In this document: positions 41,587-52,592 of the stretch, one piece after another
Numbering within the stretch: the stretch's first letter is position 1
How the letters are laid out: the number at the start of each line of letters is the position of its first letter
NCBI GenBank assembly: GCA_934096945.1
Contig: CAKOND010000001.1
Span: 1-64,000 of the forward strand
Reading direction: 5' to 3'
DNA length: 64,000 nt
DNA from: an uncultured Bacilli bacterium
Lineage (GTDB): Bacteria; Bacillota_I; Bacilli_A; RF39; UBA660
Notes under the pieces: generated by a model
Databases searched by the model: none
What the model was told of the DNA's origin: nothing
What the model saw: the letters and a program-made list of their open reading frames with translations, nothing else
Made by a program: the position numbers and the translations under genes

Positions 41587-44217
41587 CTATTTACCTTGTT
41601 TTCTTAAAATAGCTGCTCTAGCTGCTGCAAGGCGAGCAATTGGTACTCTATATGGAGAGCAAGATACATAATTAAATCCTAATTTATCACAGAAAGCAAC
41701 ACTAGCTGGATCTCCACCATGTTCACCGCAAATACCAAGTGAAAGATTTGGATTAACACTTCTACCTTTAGTAGCTCCCATTTCCATTAAAAGCCCTACA
41801 CCATCAAAGTCGATGCGAGCAAATGGATCAAATTCAAATATTCCTTTTTCATAATAAGAACTTAAGAACTTACCAGCATCATCTCTAGAAAAACCATATG
41901 TCATTTGTGTTAAGTCATTTGTTCCAAAACTGAAGAATTCTGCTTCTTCTGCTATTTTATCAGCAAGAAGTGCTGCTCTTGGAATTTCAATCATTGTTCC
42001 AACTTCATATTTTAAATCAATACCAGCATTTTTAATTAATTCATCAGCAGTTTCACAAACAACATTTTTAACATACTTAAGTTCCTTAACTTCACCAACA
42101 AGTGGGATCATTATTTCTGGAGTAACATTAATACCCTTTTTAGATACATTAATAGCGGCTTCAATAACTGCTCTAGTTTGCATTCTAGCAATTTCAGGAT
42201 AAGTTATAGCTAAACGACAACCTCTATGTCCCATCATTGGGTTAAATTCTTTTAATGAGTCAATTACTTCATGTAACTCTTCAACTGTTTTACCTAAATC
42301 TTCAGCAAGTTCTTTAATTTCACTTTCTGTTTTTGGTAAGAATTCATGTAGAGGTGGATCTAAATATCTAATAACAACACTATATGGAGCCATAGCTTCA
42401 TATAACCCTTCAAAGTCTTTTCTTTGGTAAGGTAAGATATTTTCAAGTGCAGCTTCTCTTTCTTCTAAAGTTGTTGCACAAATCATTTTTCTAAAGTTAA
42501 ATATTCTATCTTTTTCGAAGAACATGTGTTCAGTACGGCAAAGTCCAATACCTTCAGCACCAAATTTTCTAGCTTGAATAGCATCTTTTGGTGTATCAGC
42601 ATTAGTTCTAACGCATAAGTCTCTAGCACTATCAGCCCATGACATAAATGTTTCAAAGTCACCACTAATAGATGCATCTTGCATATCAAGCTTTCCAGCA
42701 TAAACTTTACCAGTTGAACCATCAATTGATAGATAATCTCCTTCTTTAAAAATAGATCCATCAGGCATTTTTAATGTCTTTTCTTCTTCATTTATAACAA
42801 TTGATGAAGCACCACTAACACAGCAAATACCCATTCCACGAGCAACTACTGCAGCATGACTTGTCATACCACCACGAATAGTTAAAACACCTTTACTTGA
42901 ATTCATTCCTTCGATATCTTCTGGTGATGTTTCAAGTCTAACTAAAATACTATCAATACCTTTTTTCTTATTTTCAATTACATCACTAGCTGTAAAGTAA
43001 ATCTTACCAGTTCCTGCTCCAGGTGATGCTGCCAAACCTTCAGCAACTACTTTACCAGTTTTTAAAGCACTATCAGTAAATGTTGGATGTAAAAGTGCAT
43101 CAAGTTGTTTAGGATCAACCATTAAAACTGCTTCATCTTTAGTAATCATCCCTTCACTTACTAAATCAACAGCAACTTTTATAGCAGCTCTAGCTGTTCT
43201 TTTACCATTTCTAGTTTGTAAAATGAATAACTTACCATTTTCAATAGTAAATTCCATATCTTGCATATCTTTATAATGTTTTTCAAGACTTTCAGCAATA
43301 TTTGCAAATTCAGTGTATACTTCTGGCATTTCATCTTTTAAAGTTGCTATTGGACTTGGTGTACGAATACCAGCAACAACATCTTCACCTTGTGCATTAA
43401 TTAAATATTCTCCGAATAATGCTTTTTCTCCAGTTGCAGGGTTTCTTGTAAATGCAACACCAGTTCCTGAATTATTTCCACTATTACCATAAACCATTTC
43501 TTGAACATTAACTGCAGTTCCCCAACTAGATGGAATATCATTTATTCTTCTATAATAAATAGCCCTTTCATTATTCCAACTTCTAAATACTGCTTTAACA
43601 GCTTCAATTAATTGAGTAAATGGTTCTTGAGGAAAATCTTCCCCAGCAAATTCTTTATAAGCTTTTTTAAATAAATTTGTAAGTTCTACCATATCATTTT
43701 CATCTAAATCAATGTCATTTTTAACACCTTTTTTAGTTTTAACTTCATCAATGATAGTTTCAAATTTACTCTTAGAATAACCCTTTACTACATCTGCAAA
43801 CATTTGAATAAATCTTCTATATGAGTCATATACAAATCTTTTATTGCCAATTTTTTCAGCAAAAGATGAAGCTATTTCATCATTTAAACCTAAATTAAGT
43901 ACTGTATCCATCATACCAGGCATACTAGCACGAGCTCCGCTTCGTACACTTACAAGTAGTGGATTTGTTTTATCACCAAAATTTTTACCACTTTTTTCTT
44001 CAAGTTTAGATAAAGCATCTTTAATTTGGCTTATTACTTCTTCACTTAATACCTTTCCGTCATCATAATATTTGTTACAAGCTTCTGTTGTAACGGTAAA
44101 TCCACTTGGAACAGGCATACCAATATTAGTCATTTCTGCTAAATTAGCACCTTTACCTCCAAGAAGATTTCTCATATCTTTGTTTCCTTCTTGAAACAAA
44201 TAAACATATTTTTCCAT
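41587..44217 (-). CDS. ppdK: Pyruvate, phosphate dikinase
   Basis: Interconverts pyruvate + ATP + Pi and PEP + AMP + PPi. 876 residues, normal length: ATP-grasp N-terminal domain (LLGGKGANLAEMTNIGMPVPSGFTV, SVRSGARASMPGMMDT), the central phospho-His domain GGMTSHAAVVARGMGICCVSG near 447-467, and the C-terminal PEP-binding barrel (GIGLCRTEHMFF, GHRGCRL, and catalytic Cys in SLGICGEHGG). The ATG after GTGGAGG was chosen. PPDK in place of or beside pyruvate kinase suits a fermentative, PPi-using anaerobe. Confidence 0.97.
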   Translation of the reverse strand: MEKYVYLFQEGNKDMRNLLGGKGANLAEMTNIGMPVPSGFTVTTEACNKYYDDGKVLSEEVISQIKDALSKLEEKSGKNFGDKTNPLLVSVRSGARASMPGMMDTVLNLGLNDEIASSFAEKIGNKRFVYDSYRRFIQMFADVVKGYSKSKFETIIDEVKTKKGVKNDIDLDENDMVELTNLFKKAYKEFAGEDFPQEPFTQLIEAVKAVFRSWNNERAIYYRRINDIPSSWGTAVNVQEMVYGNSGNNSGTGVAFTRNPATGEKALFGEYLINAQGEDVVAGIRTPSPIATLKDEMPEVYTEFANIAESLEKHYKDMQDMEFTIENGKLFILQTRNGKRTARAAIKVAVDLVSEGMITKDEAVLMVDPKQLDALLHPTFTDSALKTGKVVAEGLAASPGAGTGKIYFTASDVIENKKKGIDSILVRLETSPEDIEGMNSSKGVLTIRGGMTSHAAVVARGMGICCVSGASSIVINEEEKTLKMPDGSIFKEGDYLSIDGSTGKVYAGKLDMQDASISGDFETFMSWADSARDLCVRTNADTPKDAIQARKFGAEGIGLCRTEHMFFEKDRIFNFRKMICATTLEEREAALENILPYQRKDFEGLYEAMAPYSVVIRYLDPPLHEFLPKTESEIKELAEDLGKTVEELHEVIDSLKEFNPMMGHRGCRLAITYPEIARMQTRAVIEAAINVSKKGINVTPEIMIPLVGEVKELKYVKNVVCETADELIKNAGIDLKYEVGTMIEIPRAALLADKIAEEAEFFSFGTNDLTQMTYGFSRDDAGKFLSSYYEKGIFEFDPFARIDFDGVGLLMEMGATKGRSVNPNLSLGICGEHGGDPASVAFCDKLGFNYVSCSPYRVPIARLAAARAAILRKQGK

Positions 44218-44298
44218 AATTACCTCCACATTATATATTCTACCATGATATTTAATAATTGCACAAGAAAAATGGGATAATTTTACACAATTTTGAAA

Positions 44299-44340
44299 GA
44301 AAAAAGATGCTATATATCTTTCTTTATAAACATAGCATCT
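44299..44340 (-). terminator. Terminator of the queA operon
   Basis: AGATGCTAT, 17-base loop, ATAGCATCT, TTTTTTC on the minus strand. The last 10 codons of queA lie in it. Confidence 0.8.
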
Positions 44341-45347
44341 CCAAATGAGAAAAATCTAAAATCATGTTCTTTTGCATATTTATAAGCATTTAAAATATAT
44401 TCTTTAGTTGCAAGTGTAGAAACTAGCATTACTAGAGTACTTTTAGGTAAGTGAAAATTTGTAATAAGGCCATCAATTGCTTTAAATTCAAAAGCACCGG
44501 GATAAATAAATATATCAGTATCACCAGAACAAGCTGTAAATTTATCATATTTATGAGCTACTGTTTCTAAAACTCTGGTTGATGTTGTACCCACCGCATA
44601 TATATTTCTTTTTTCTTCTTTAGCTTTATTTAATTTATCTGCAACATCTTTAGTCATTATATAATATTCACTATGCATGTGATGTTTAGTTATATCTTCT
44701 ACTTCAACAGGTCTAAATGTGCCAAGACCTACATGAAGTGTTACATAAAGAATTTCTACTCCTTGTTTTTCTAACTTTTCAAGTAATTCTTTAGTAAAAT
44801 GAAGGCCTGCAGTTGGTGCTGCTGCACTTCCAATATTTTTAGCATAAACAGTTTGATATCTAGACTGATCTTCTAATTTTTCATGAATATACGGCGGAAG
44901 GGGCATTGTTCCAAGTTTATCAAGTATTTCCATTAGAATACCTTCATAAATTAGTTTAACATGCACTATACCTTCATCAAGTTTTTCTATAACTTCTGCT
45001 TTTAGGAAGCCATCACCAAAAGAAATGACTGTACCTACATGTAATCTTTTAGCAGGTTTTGCTAGGCATTCCCAGATATCTCCTTCTATATCTTTTAAAA
45101 GAAGTAGTTCTATAATGGCTTTAGTATCTACCTTTTCTCCGATAATTCTAGCAGGTATAACTTTAGTATCATTTAAAACTAAAACATCACCCTTTTTTAA
45201 ATAAGAACCTATATTTTTAAATATATCTTCTTTTATATTCCCATTTTCTTTATTTAGTAATAATAATTTAGATGCAGTCCTATCTTTAAGAGGTGTTTGG
45301 GCTATAAACTTTTCAGGCAAATCATAGTTGTATTCTTCTATATTCAT
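44310..45347 (-). CDS. queA: S-adenosylmethionine:tRNA ribosyltransferase-isomerase
   Basis: Converts preQ1-tRNA to epoxyqueuosine-tRNA. 345 residues, usual length. Begins [28 protein letters not shown] (family start YDLPxxLIAQxPxxxRdxSRLL). Conserved motifs follow: [64 protein letters not shown] and MHSEYY. Overlaps tmk by four bases. Last gene of the NT5C-ruvB-folD-glyA-thyX-tmk-queA block; tgt is 4 kb away. Confidence 0.97.
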   Translation of the reverse strand: MNIEEYNYDLPEKFIAQTPLKDRTASKLLLLNKENGNIKEDIFKNIGSYLKKGDVLVLNDTKVIPARIIGEKVDTKAIIELLLLKDIEGDIWECLAKPAKRLHVGTVISFGDGFLKAEVIEKLDEGIVHVKLIYEGILMEILDKLGTMPLPPYIHEKLEDQSRYQTVYAKNIGSAAAPTAGLHFTKELLEKLEKQGVEILYVTLHVGLGTFRPVEVEDITKHHMHSEYYIMTKDVADKLNKAKEEKRNIYAVGTTSTRVLETVAHKYDKFTACSGDTDIFIYPGAFEFKAIDGLITNFHLPKSTLVMLVSTLATKEYILNAYKYAKEHDFRFFSFGDAMFIKKDI

Positions 45348-46024
45348 TTTATTATTTCCTCAATTTTAGCTACTACTTCATCATTTATATCATCAATTGT
45401 TCTAATTATATCATCTTTAACACAAGTTATTTTTTGATACCCATATTTTTCAGTTAATTCTAAGTATGCTTTTTCAGCTTGTTCAAGATGTGCTTTGTTT
45501 GATTCATGTTGATCAGGAGTTTCCGCTCTATTTTTCTTAAGTATTGCTGCATATTCAAATGGCATGTATAAAAATATTACAGCATCTGGACGAGGTAATT
45601 CCATTATTTCAAATTCTAACTGATCTAGTTTTTGATACATTTTTTCTCTTTCTTCGCGTGTTTTTAATTTACCACCTTGGTGAGCCATGTTTGATTCAAC
45701 ATATCTATCAAGAATAACTATGTCACCATTTTCTAAGTGATTGTTTATAATGCCTATGTTGTATCTACGGTCTGCGGCATAATAAGCTGAAGCTGCTAAG
45801 GCATCAACATTTGGAGCTCCTTCTTTAAACCAGCCTTCACAGATATAAGATTTCCCTAAATATGGACCTCCGACAATTTTACCTGTTGGTGTATCATACA
45901 TTGGAAATGAATAGTTATAAATATTTATTCCTTTTTCTTTAAATCTTTCTACTACTTTTTTAACTTGAGTTTCTTTTCCTGAACAATCAGTTCCTTCGAT
46001 TACTATTAATTTACCTTTTTTCAT
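45344..46024 (-). CDS. tmk: Thymidylate kinase
   Basis: dTMP to dTDP. 226 residues with P-loop [14 protein letters not shown] (near 8-20), the DR-x motif ILDRYVESN (near 103), and PDAVIFLYM. It is a longer type than the usual 205-215, with an insertion around 48-80 ([35 protein letters not shown]) like that of some thymidylate kinases from Firmicutes and eukaryotes. The lid reads [18 protein letters not shown]. Its start overlaps the thyX end by 14 bases, so dTMP synthesis and phosphorylation are coupled. Confidence 0.92.
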   Translation of the reverse strand: MKKGKLIVIEGTDCSGKETQVKKVVERFKEKGINIYNYSFPMYDTPTGKIVGGPYLGKSYICEGWFKEGAPNVDALAASAYYAADRRYNIGIINNHLENGDIVILDRYVESNMAHQGGKLKTREEREKMYQKLDQLEFEIMELPRPDAVIFLYMPFEYAAILKKNRAETPDQHESNKAHLEQAEKAYLELTEKYGYQKITCVKDDIIRTIDDINDEVVAKIEEIIK

Positions 46025-47447
46025 TATTTAGTCCCTCTTTCTTTAATATTAATTTTAGTCTTCCACATGATTCTTTTCCTTCACCACATATGTGTTTTGT
46101 TACACAGTCAGGTCCAAGATTAGCTGAATAATACGTTGATACTTCACCTATTAATTCATGCATTTTTGTAACTATATTACGGATACACCATTGGGCTTTT
46201 GTGCATTCCCTAAGGCGACATATCCAACGGAACGCTTCGCCATCAAAGTTTATAATAATATTTATTGTATTACCACTTAATGTGAAATATACTAAATCTT
46301 CTTCTTTAATGTTATATGATTTAAATTCTTCCCAGATTTCTTTATTTTTTCTAAATATTTCTTCATATTTTTGATTTAACCCGTCATTTTGTTTTATCTT
46401 TGGTGGTGTTGTATATTTTAATAAATCATTATTCGGTGCAAAATCAGGGATTGATAAAGATAATCTTCTATGTCTAGTAAAGTGAGTAAGTATTGCATAT
46501 GGAACGGCAAATTGGAATCTCATATTTACTTGTCTTAAATCTTCATGATTTACTTCATTAAAGATTGATTTCATTAACTTAGCTTTTAACTCATCATTAT
46601 TTTTAATTAATTTATCATACATTAATTTTGCATCATGAACACTCTTACCACTTATTCTTGCTATGGCATTGATAAATATTGTTTCATCTAAATTATCAGT
46701 GTGTGATAAAAGAATAGGTTCATCAAGTAAATCATATTCTTTTGTTATACCTAAGTCTTTTAGTATTCGTTCAGTTTCACTTTCTAATACTATTGGTTCT
46801 TTATCTACAACAGTATCTATATATGGTGCTCTAGTTTCTGATATTTTTTTTAGGGATTCACCCAGTTCTTTTAACTCAGTTATATTACTATACTTTGTTT
46901 TTGTTAAAAGACTAATCATTCTAGCTAAGCTAGTTCCATCTAGACCCATGATAATTTCTGAGTGATATGAATATGGCAAAACAAATCTTGCATCTTCTTT
47001 AGTTATACCAGATGAAACAAAATATTCATATGAATCAAAAAGACTTTGCATATATTCATTATATTTTTCTTTTAACAATTCATTATCCGGAGAAATGCTT
47101 CCATCTTCGGTATGAAAATCTGGTGTGTAAAAACCAACACGTGAGAAATCTACTTCACGTCTTGATTTAATGGTAAATGATGAGAATCTTTCAGCAATGA
47201 TTGTTTGTTCTACGACTGGAGTTACTCCAGATAAGGCAAAAACCATATAATCATGATCTATTGTTGAAGTGTGTCCCATTCCAATAACCATTTTAATAAA
47301 TTTTAATGCTTTTTCATAATCACTCATAGATGTGTAGGCATCAAATACTGTCCCAGGCATTCTTGATAATTTTCCTGCTGCAGCACAAATTTGTACTTCT
47401 TTTTTTATGTATTCTTCATTTGTTACACCTAATAACTTTACTTCCAT
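46011..47447 (-). CDS. thyX: Long-form FAD-dependent thymidylate synthase (tandem ThyX-like)
   Basis: 478 residues, about twice a normal ThyX. The first half (about 1-150) reads KVVIGMGHTSTIDHDYMVFALSG-like followed by EQTIIAERFSSFTIKSRREVDFSRVGFY, in which the RHR-x7-S signature region of ThyX is replaced by ERFSSFTIKSRREVDF. The second half has ILTHFTRHRRLSLSIPDFA, NTINIIINFDGEAFRWICRLRECTKAQWCIR, then four Cys/His (CVTKHICGEGKESCGR) at the end, suggesting a zinc site. ThyX uses methylene-THF and FAD to make dTMP and returns THF. Start ATG behind GGGAGG. Flanked by glyA, folD and tmk, which confirms the pathway. Confidence 0.85.
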   Translation of the reverse strand: MEVKLLGVTNEEYIKKEVQICAAAGKLSRMPGTVFDAYTSMSDYEKALKFIKMVIGMGHTSTIDHDYMVFALSGVTPVVEQTIIAERFSSFTIKSRREVDFSRVGFYTPDFHTEDGSISPDNELLKEKYNEYMQSLFDSYEYFVSSGITKEDARFVLPYSYHSEIIMGLDGTSLARMISLLTKTKYSNITELKELGESLKKISETRAPYIDTVVDKEPIVLESETERILKDLGITKEYDLLDEPILLSHTDNLDETIFINAIARISGKSVHDAKLMYDKLIKNNDELKAKLMKSIFNEVNHEDLRQVNMRFQFAVPYAILTHFTRHRRLSLSIPDFAPNNDLLKYTTPPKIKQNDGLNQKYEEIFRKNKEIWEEFKSYNIKEEDLVYFTLSGNTINIIINFDGEAFRWICRLRECTKAQWCIRNIVTKMHELIGEVSTYYSANLGPDCVTKHICGEGKESCGRLKLILKKEGLNNEKR

Positions 47448-47461
47448 TTTTTTACCTCCCT

Positions 47462-48685
47462 TTAATACCATAATGGATATTTACTTGTAAGTTCAAGTAC
47501 TTCTTTTTCTAAATTATCGATTATTTCTTTGTTATCACTATTTTTTAAAGCAGTTGCTATTATTTGCCCTATTTTTTCAAAGTCTTCTTCTTTTAATCCT
47601 CTTGTTGTCATTGCTGGTGCTCCAAGTCTTAAACCACTTGTTATCATCGGAGGTTCAGTGTCTTTCGGAATAGTATTTTTGTTTGTTGTTATATGAATTT
47701 TATCTAAAACTTCCTGAGCTTTCTTACCAGTTAAACCACAACAACTTTTTACATCTACTAGAATTAAATGATTATCTGTTCCCCCAGATATAATTCTAAA
47801 TCCTTCATTTGCCAAAGTTTCAGCTAATGTTTTGATATTCTTTAGAACATTTTCTTGATAAATTTTAAATTCTGGTTGCAAAGCTTCATAAAAACACTGT
47901 GCTTTAGCAGCTATAACATGCATAAGTGGTCCACCTTGAAGACCTGGAAAAACTGTCTTATCAATTTTCTTAGCAATTTCGGGATCATTAGTTAATATTA
48001 TACCACCTCGTGGTCCTCTTAAAGTTTTGTGAGTAGTTGATGTTACAACATGAGCGAAAGGTACTGGTGATGGGTGCAATCCCGCAGCAACTAACCCAGC
48101 TATATGAGCCATATCGACCATTAAATATGCTCCAGTCTTATCACATATTTCTCTAAATCTTTTATAATCTATTTTTCGTGAATATGCCGATGCTCCAGCT
48201 ATAACCATCTTTGGTTTTTCTTTTAAAACTATTTTTTCTAACATTTCATAATCTATTGTTTCAGTTTCAAAATTTAAATCATATGGAATTATTTCATAAT
48301 CTTTACCACTAAAAGATGTCTTATGTCCATGGGTTAAATGACCGCCATTAGAAAGACTCATGCTAACAATTTTATCACCATGATTAAGTAGTGCTCTATA
48401 AACAGCCATATTGGCGCTAGAACCTGAATGAGGTTGAACATTTGCATAAAGGCATCCAAATAACTCTTTAGCATAATTTATAGCTTGAGTTTCAAAAACA
48501 TCAATATTTTCACAACCACCATAATATCTCTTACCTGGATAACCTTCAGCATATTTATTAGTTAAAATACTTCCTTGTAGTTTTAATATATCGTTTGAAA
48601 CATAGTTTTCACTAGCAATTAGTTCAATATTGTCTTCTTGCCTTTTTCTTTCCTTTCTTAATGCTTCCTCAAGTATTTTATCCAT
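47462..48685 (-). CDS. glyA: Serine hydroxymethyltransferase
   Basis: PLP enzyme forming glycine and 5,10-methylene-THF from serine. 407 residues: [29 protein letters not shown], the PLP-Lys motif [17 protein letters not shown] (Lys near 224), and [14 protein letters not shown] near the C-terminus. Between folD and thyX in the same block, so it supplies methylene-THF for ThyX. AGGAAAG precedes the ATG. Confidence 0.98.
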   Translation of the reverse strand: MDKILEEALRKERKRQEDNIELIASENYVSNDILKLQGSILTNKYAEGYPGKRYYGGCENIDVFETQAINYAKELFGCLYANVQPHSGSSANMAVYRALLNHGDKIVSMSLSNGGHLTHGHKTSFSGKDYEIIPYDLNFETETIDYEMLEKIVLKEKPKMVIAGASAYSRKIDYKRFREICDKTGAYLMVDMAHIAGLVAAGLHPSPVPFAHVVTSTTHKTLRGPRGGIILTNDPEIAKKIDKTVFPGLQGGPLMHVIAAKAQCFYEALQPEFKIYQENVLKNIKTLAETLANEGFRIISGGTDNHLILVDVKSCCGLTGKKAQEVLDKIHITTNKNTIPKDTEPPMITSGLRLGAPAMTTRGLKEEDFEKIGQIIATALKNSDNKEIIDNLEKEVLELTSKYPLWY

Positions 48686-48686
48686 A

Positions 48687-49511
48687 TTATCTTTCCCCTT
48701 CTTTCATTTCTATCAAATTATCAATTATCATTGCAACTGTCATTGGACCAACACCGCCTGGATTTGGTGCAAAATATGATGCTGCCTCATATGCTTTTTT
48801 GTCAATATCCCCTATAATTTTACCATCAATTTTAGATACACCAACATCAACTAGAACAGCTCCAGCTTTAACCATATCTTTAGTTATCATGTTAGCTTTA
48901 CCTACGGCAGCCACTAAAATATCAGCATTTTTTGTGATTTTTTCTAAATTTTTAGTCTTACTATGACATAATGTAACTGTGGCATTCCTATTTTCTAAAG
49001 CTAAAGCTAAAGGCTTACCAACTATATTGCCCCTTCCCACAATCGCAATGTTTGCTCCTTCAATTTGAATATTATAATGTTCAAGCAATTTTATAATTCC
49101 TTTAACTGTACAAGGAAGTATATTTTTTCTATTCAAATATAGATTGTAAACATTTTCTTTTGTAAATCCATCAACATCTTTATTTTGCTTTATCAAACTA
49201 GAACATTTATCAAAATCTAAATGTTTTGGTATTGGACTTTGTAAAATAATACCTGTTATAGTTTCATCTTCATTAAGTTCATTTATTAAATTTATTAAAT
49301 CACTTTCCAAAATATTTTCATCTAAATGATAAACTTTAGCGTCAATACCAACATCCATACAATACTTAACCTTATTATTTATATAGATTTTGCTTGCATC
49401 GTTTTCTCCAACTTCAATTATAGCAAGTTTTATTTTAAAATTATTATCAATTATTTTTTCTTTATATTTTAAAAGTAATTCATCTCTTAATTTTTTTCCA
49501 TCTAAAAGCAT
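48687..49511 (-). CDS. folD: Methylenetetrahydrofolate dehydrogenase/cyclohydrolase
   Basis: 274 residues. N-terminal catalytic site [23 protein letters not shown] (Lys near 51 and the Y-x3-K arrangement), [19 protein letters not shown], and the NAD(P)-binding [15 protein letters not shown], with final [26 protein letters not shown]. The family signature GRSxxVGxP appears as GRGNIVGKP. Start taken at the ATG behind GGGAGG at 49511, because the longer frame runs back into ruvB. It links methylene- and formyl-THF. Confidence 0.97.
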   Translation of the reverse strand: MLLDGKKLRDELLLKYKEKIIDNNFKIKLAIIEVGENDASKIYINNKVKYCMDVGIDAKVYHLDENILESDLINLINELNEDETITGIILQSPIPKHLDFDKCSSLIKQNKDVDGFTKENVYNLYLNRKNILPCTVKGIIKLLEHYNIQIEGANIAIVGRGNIVGKPLALALENRNATVTLCHSKTKNLEKITKNADILVAAVGKANMITKDMVKAGAVLVDVGVSKIDGKIIGDIDKKAYEAASYFAPNPGGVGPMTVAMIIDNLIEMKEGER

Positions 49512-49521
49512 ATGTACCTCC

Positions 49522-50526
49522 CTAAAATAGTGACATATTATGATCAATGCCTAAATGTTTATACGCTTTTTCACATGCAACACGACCACTTCTTGTTCTT
49601 TTTATAAATCCTTCTTGTAAAAGAAATGGCTCCACGACATCTTCAATTGTTGATATTTCTTCGCCAATTGCTGTTGATATTGTTTCAACTCCAACAGGTC
49701 CACCATTAAATTTAGTAATTAAAGCCTCTAAATACTCTATATCTACATTATCAAGTCCGTAAGTATCAACATTTAATCTATCTAAAGCATTTAGGGTTAT
49801 ATCTAAATTTATTAAGCCATCACCTTCCACAAGGGCAAAGTCGCGAACACGCTTAAATAATCTATTGGCAATACGTGGTGTTTTTCTACTTCTTTTAGCA
49901 AGTTCCATTGCTGCATCATCATTTATTTTCATGTTTAAAACATGGCTTGTTCTTTTTACTATACTTGCCAGTTCTTCATCTGTGTAATACTCAAGTTTGT
50001 TTACAATACCAAATCTATCACGAAGAGGATTAGATAAATCACCCGCTCTAGTTGTAGCCCCAACTAAAGTAAATGGTGGTAAATCAATTTTTATTGATCT
50101 ACTTTTACCTTCTTGACCAATCACAACATTTATTGTAAAATCTTCCATTGCTGAATAAAGCACTTCTTCAACAACTGCAGGAATTCTATGAATTTCATCA
50201 ATAAATAATACATCACCAGGCTCAAGTGTTGAAAGAATCGCCGCTAAATCTCCACTTTTTTCAATCGAAGGACCAGTCGCAGTTTTCAAATTACTGCCAA
50301 GTTCGTTAGCAATAATATGTGCAAGCGTAGTTTTCCCAAGTCCTGGAGGCCCATACAAAAGCACATGATCCAAAGGTTCATCACGCATTTTAGCAGCATC
50401 AATAAAAACATGAAGATTTTCTTTTATTTTTTTTTGCCCAACATACTCATCTAAGCTTTCTGGTCTTATATTCTTATCAAAAACATCTTCGACTGTTAAA
50501 TTACTATCAATTATTCTATCGTCCAT
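49522..50526 (-). CDS. ruvB: Holliday junction branch-migration helicase RuvB
   Basis: AAA+ motor of the RuvAB complex. 334 residues: [14 protein letters not shown], Walker [19 protein letters not shown], Walker [11 protein letters not shown], sensor [21 protein letters not shown], Arg finger region [16 protein letters not shown], and winged helix end [20 protein letters not shown]. It is not next to ruvA here; ruvA is at 53070-53624. Start shares one base with the upstream gene. Confidence 0.98.
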   Translation of the reverse strand: MDDRIIDSNLTVEDVFDKNIRPESLDEYVGQKKIKENLHVFIDAAKMRDEPLDHVLLYGPPGLGKTTLAHIIANELGSNLKTATGPSIEKSGDLAAILSTLEPGDVLFIDEIHRIPAVVEEVLYSAMEDFTINVVIGQEGKSRSIKIDLPPFTLVGATTRAGDLSNPLRDRFGIVNKLEYYTDEELASIVKRTSHVLNMKINDDAAMELAKRSRKTPRIANRLFKRVRDFALVEGDGLINLDITLNALDRLNVDTYGLDNVDIEYLEALITKFNGGPVGVETISTAIGEEISTIEDVVEPFLLQEGFIKRTRSGRVACEKAYKHLGIDHNMSLF

Positions 50527-51062
50527 TATTTATCCCCCATTTCTGCAATAACATTTTCAATTTCAAACCAATTTTTAACTATTTTATGTTTGCTTATTTT
50601 ATCATTTGTCACTCTTAACGTTTTAATATTAGCATTTTTTATATCATCTAAAACTTCTTCTTTATCATCTATAAATACATTCAAATTATACTTTAACGCA
50701 GTATCAACTTTACTATTTTTAAAAAAGACTAGTTCGTCAAAAGGAATCTTCATCTTTTCAAAATACATACTAGTTAAATAAAGGGTTTTAAGATTAACTA
50801 AACTATCAGTTTTTTCATCTCCACGAGCAGTAATAAAAATTATTTTATAGCCAAGTTGATGCCATTTTTTTAAAACATTTATAGCTCCATCCTTAATTTT
50901 AACATCATAAACTATTTTTTCAAGATATCTAGTTAAAAATTCATTCATTTGTTCAGCATTTAAATCATGATAATCCAAAGTTCCATTAAATTCTCTAGCT
51001 AAAGCATTAGCTATAAATGATGTTTCAGTTATTGTATTATCTATATCAACACCAATATTCAT
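50526..51062 (-). CDS. HAD-family 5'(3')-deoxyribonucleotidase-like protein
   Basis: 178 residues: catalytic [12 protein letters not shown] (DxDxT near 5-10), [13 protein letters not shown] (motif II, near 78), Lys segment FFKNSKVD, and [11 protein letters not shown] (motif IV). This is the NT5C (5' nucleotidase, deoxy type C) subfamily of HAD phosphatases, which trims deoxynucleoside monophosphates. First gene of the block with folD, glyA, thyX and tmk, so a role in balancing the dNMP pool fits. Confidence 0.82.
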   Translation of the reverse strand: MNIGVDIDNTITETSFIANALAREFNGTLDYHDLNAEQMNEFLTRYLEKIVYDVKIKDGAINVLKKWHQLGYKIIFITARGDEKTDSLVNLKTLYLTSMYFEKMKIPFDELVFFKNSKVDTALKYNLNVFIDDKEEVLDDIKNANIKTLRVTNDKISKHKIVKNWFEIENVIAEMGDK

Positions 51063-51212
51063 TTATAACCACCACCTTACATATTAACCTTATTATATAA
51101 CATATTTTCAAATTATCCAACAACATTTTCAAATTTTTATCACAAAACCATTTTAACAAACAAATGTTTATAAGTCAATAGAAAACTTACATGAAATTTT
51201 AATCAAAAATAA

Positions 51213-51241
51213 TTGAAGAATTTTAAAATATAGTGTATAAT
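51213..51241 (+). promoter_or_regulatory. Promoter of the pilus ATPase gene
   Basis: TTGAAG (51213-51218), 17-base spacer, TATAAT (51236-51241) with TG two bases before the -10. Confidence 0.8.
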
Positions 51242-51271
51242 AAATAAAGAGTAAGGGATTGTGTGATATAG

Positions 51272-52543
51272 ATGTTCAGAGATTTTGACTATGAAAATAA
51301 ACCTGTTGTTGATATCGTAAATGAAATGATCATTGATGCCATCAAGAAAAAAGCATCAGACATTCATTTTGATCCAACTGAAGAGTATCTTAATGTCCGC
51401 ATTAGAATAGATGGGGAGCTTTTAGAATATGCCAAAGTTCCTACTTTTGTTAAGAAAAATCTTTTAACTAGAATTAAAATTATAAGTGGTATGAATATCA
51501 CAGAATCACGACTTCCTCAAGATGGAGCTATCAAAAGTATTGGAGACATTGAAGATTTAGACCTCCGTGTTTCTTCTCTACCCATAGTGGATGGTGAAAA
51601 AATAGTTATTCGTATTTTAAACTATACCATGTCATCAGGTGGTCTTGAAAATCTTGGACTTTCTCAAAAAAATTTAGATAAAATAAATAAACTAATAAAA
51701 ATGCCAAATGGTATAATATTGGTAGCTGGTGCTACAGGTTCAGGTAAATCAACTACTGTTTATAGTATGCTTCAAATTCTAAATACTGTATCAAGAAATA
51801 TAATTACAGTTGAAGATCCCGTCGAAATGAAAATCGCTGGTATCAATCAAGTTCAAGTAATGAGTGACATAGGACTTACATTTGGAAACACTTTAAGAAG
51901 TATTCTTCGTCAAGACCCAGATGTAATAATGATCGGAGAAATTCGTGATGATGAAACGGCACGTATCGCTGTTCGTGCATCTATTACTGGTCATTTAGTT
52001 TTATCAACAATTCACACCAATAACTCTTTAAATACAATTGAAAGATTACTTGATATGGAAGTAGAAAGATATTTACTAGGTAGTGCACTAACAGGTATCA
52101 TCTCTCAAAGACTTGTTAAAAGATTATGTCCTAAATGTCGAACAAGTAGACCCACTACAAACTACGAAAAAGTTTTATTTGAAAAAGTTTTAGGAAAAGA
52201 AGTAAATGAAGTATATGTTCCTCATGGATGTAGTGAATGTATCAACGGTTATACAGGACGTATTGCCATTCATGAAGTTTTAGAAATAACCCAAGAAATA
52301 CGTGATGCCATTACAAACAATATAAGAAAAAACGAACTTCGAAATTTAGTATATAAAAAATCAGACGTAACCTCCCTACTTGAAGATGGACTTGAAAAAG
52401 TTGTCGCAGGACTTACAAGCGTTGATGAAATACTAAGAGTAATAGATGTTGATGATGACATTGGTGAAGAAGATACAGATATAAAAGATGCCTTCATAGG
52501 CAAAGCATCAAAAAACGTAAACGAAGAAATTGAAACGCTATAG
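51272..52543 (+). CDS. pilB: Type IV pilus/competence assembly ATPase (PilB/GspE/ComGA family)
   Basis: 423 residues. N-terminal N2-like part (VDIVNEMIIDAIKKKASDIHFDPTE), Walker A VAGATGSGKSTTVYSML (near 152), Asp box with EDPVE, Walker B DPDVIMIGEIRDDETA, His box TGHLVLSTIHTNNSLN, and the four-Cys zinc knuckle CPKC plus CSEC near 288-330. It lacks the N1 domain of full-length PilB, as in ComGA. Alone on the plus strand with its own promoter. The other pilus genes are at 8688-11009 and 52589-53062. Confidence 0.95.
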   Translation: MFRDFDYENKPVVDIVNEMIIDAIKKKASDIHFDPTEEYLNVRIRIDGELLEYAKVPTFVKKNLLTRIKIISGMNITESRLPQDGAIKSIGDIEDLDLRVSSLPIVDGEKIVIRILNYTMSSGGLENLGLSQKNLDKINKLIKMPNGIILVAGATGSGKSTTVYSMLQILNTVSRNIITVEDPVEMKIAGINQVQVMSDIGLTFGNTLRSILRQDPDVIMIGEIRDDETARIAVRASITGHLVLSTIHTNNSLNTIERLLDMEVERYLLGSALTGIISQRLVKRLCPKCRTSRPTTNYEKVLFEKVLGKEVNEVYVPHGCSECINGYTGRIAIHEVLEITQEIRDAITNNIRKNELRNLVYKKSDVTSLLEDGLEKVVAGLTSVDEILRVIDVDDDIGEEDTDIKDAFIGKASKNVNEEIETL

Positions 52544-52565
52544 TTTCTTTTTTTTGTATCAAAAA

Positions 52566-52592
52566 AAGATCAAAATATTTGACCATTTTTAA
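52566..52592. terminator. Bidirectional terminator between pilB and the prepilin gene
   Basis: GATCAAA, ATA loop, TTTGACC; T-run on the minus strand (TTTTTTT) and ATTTTTAA on the plus. Confidence 0.6.
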
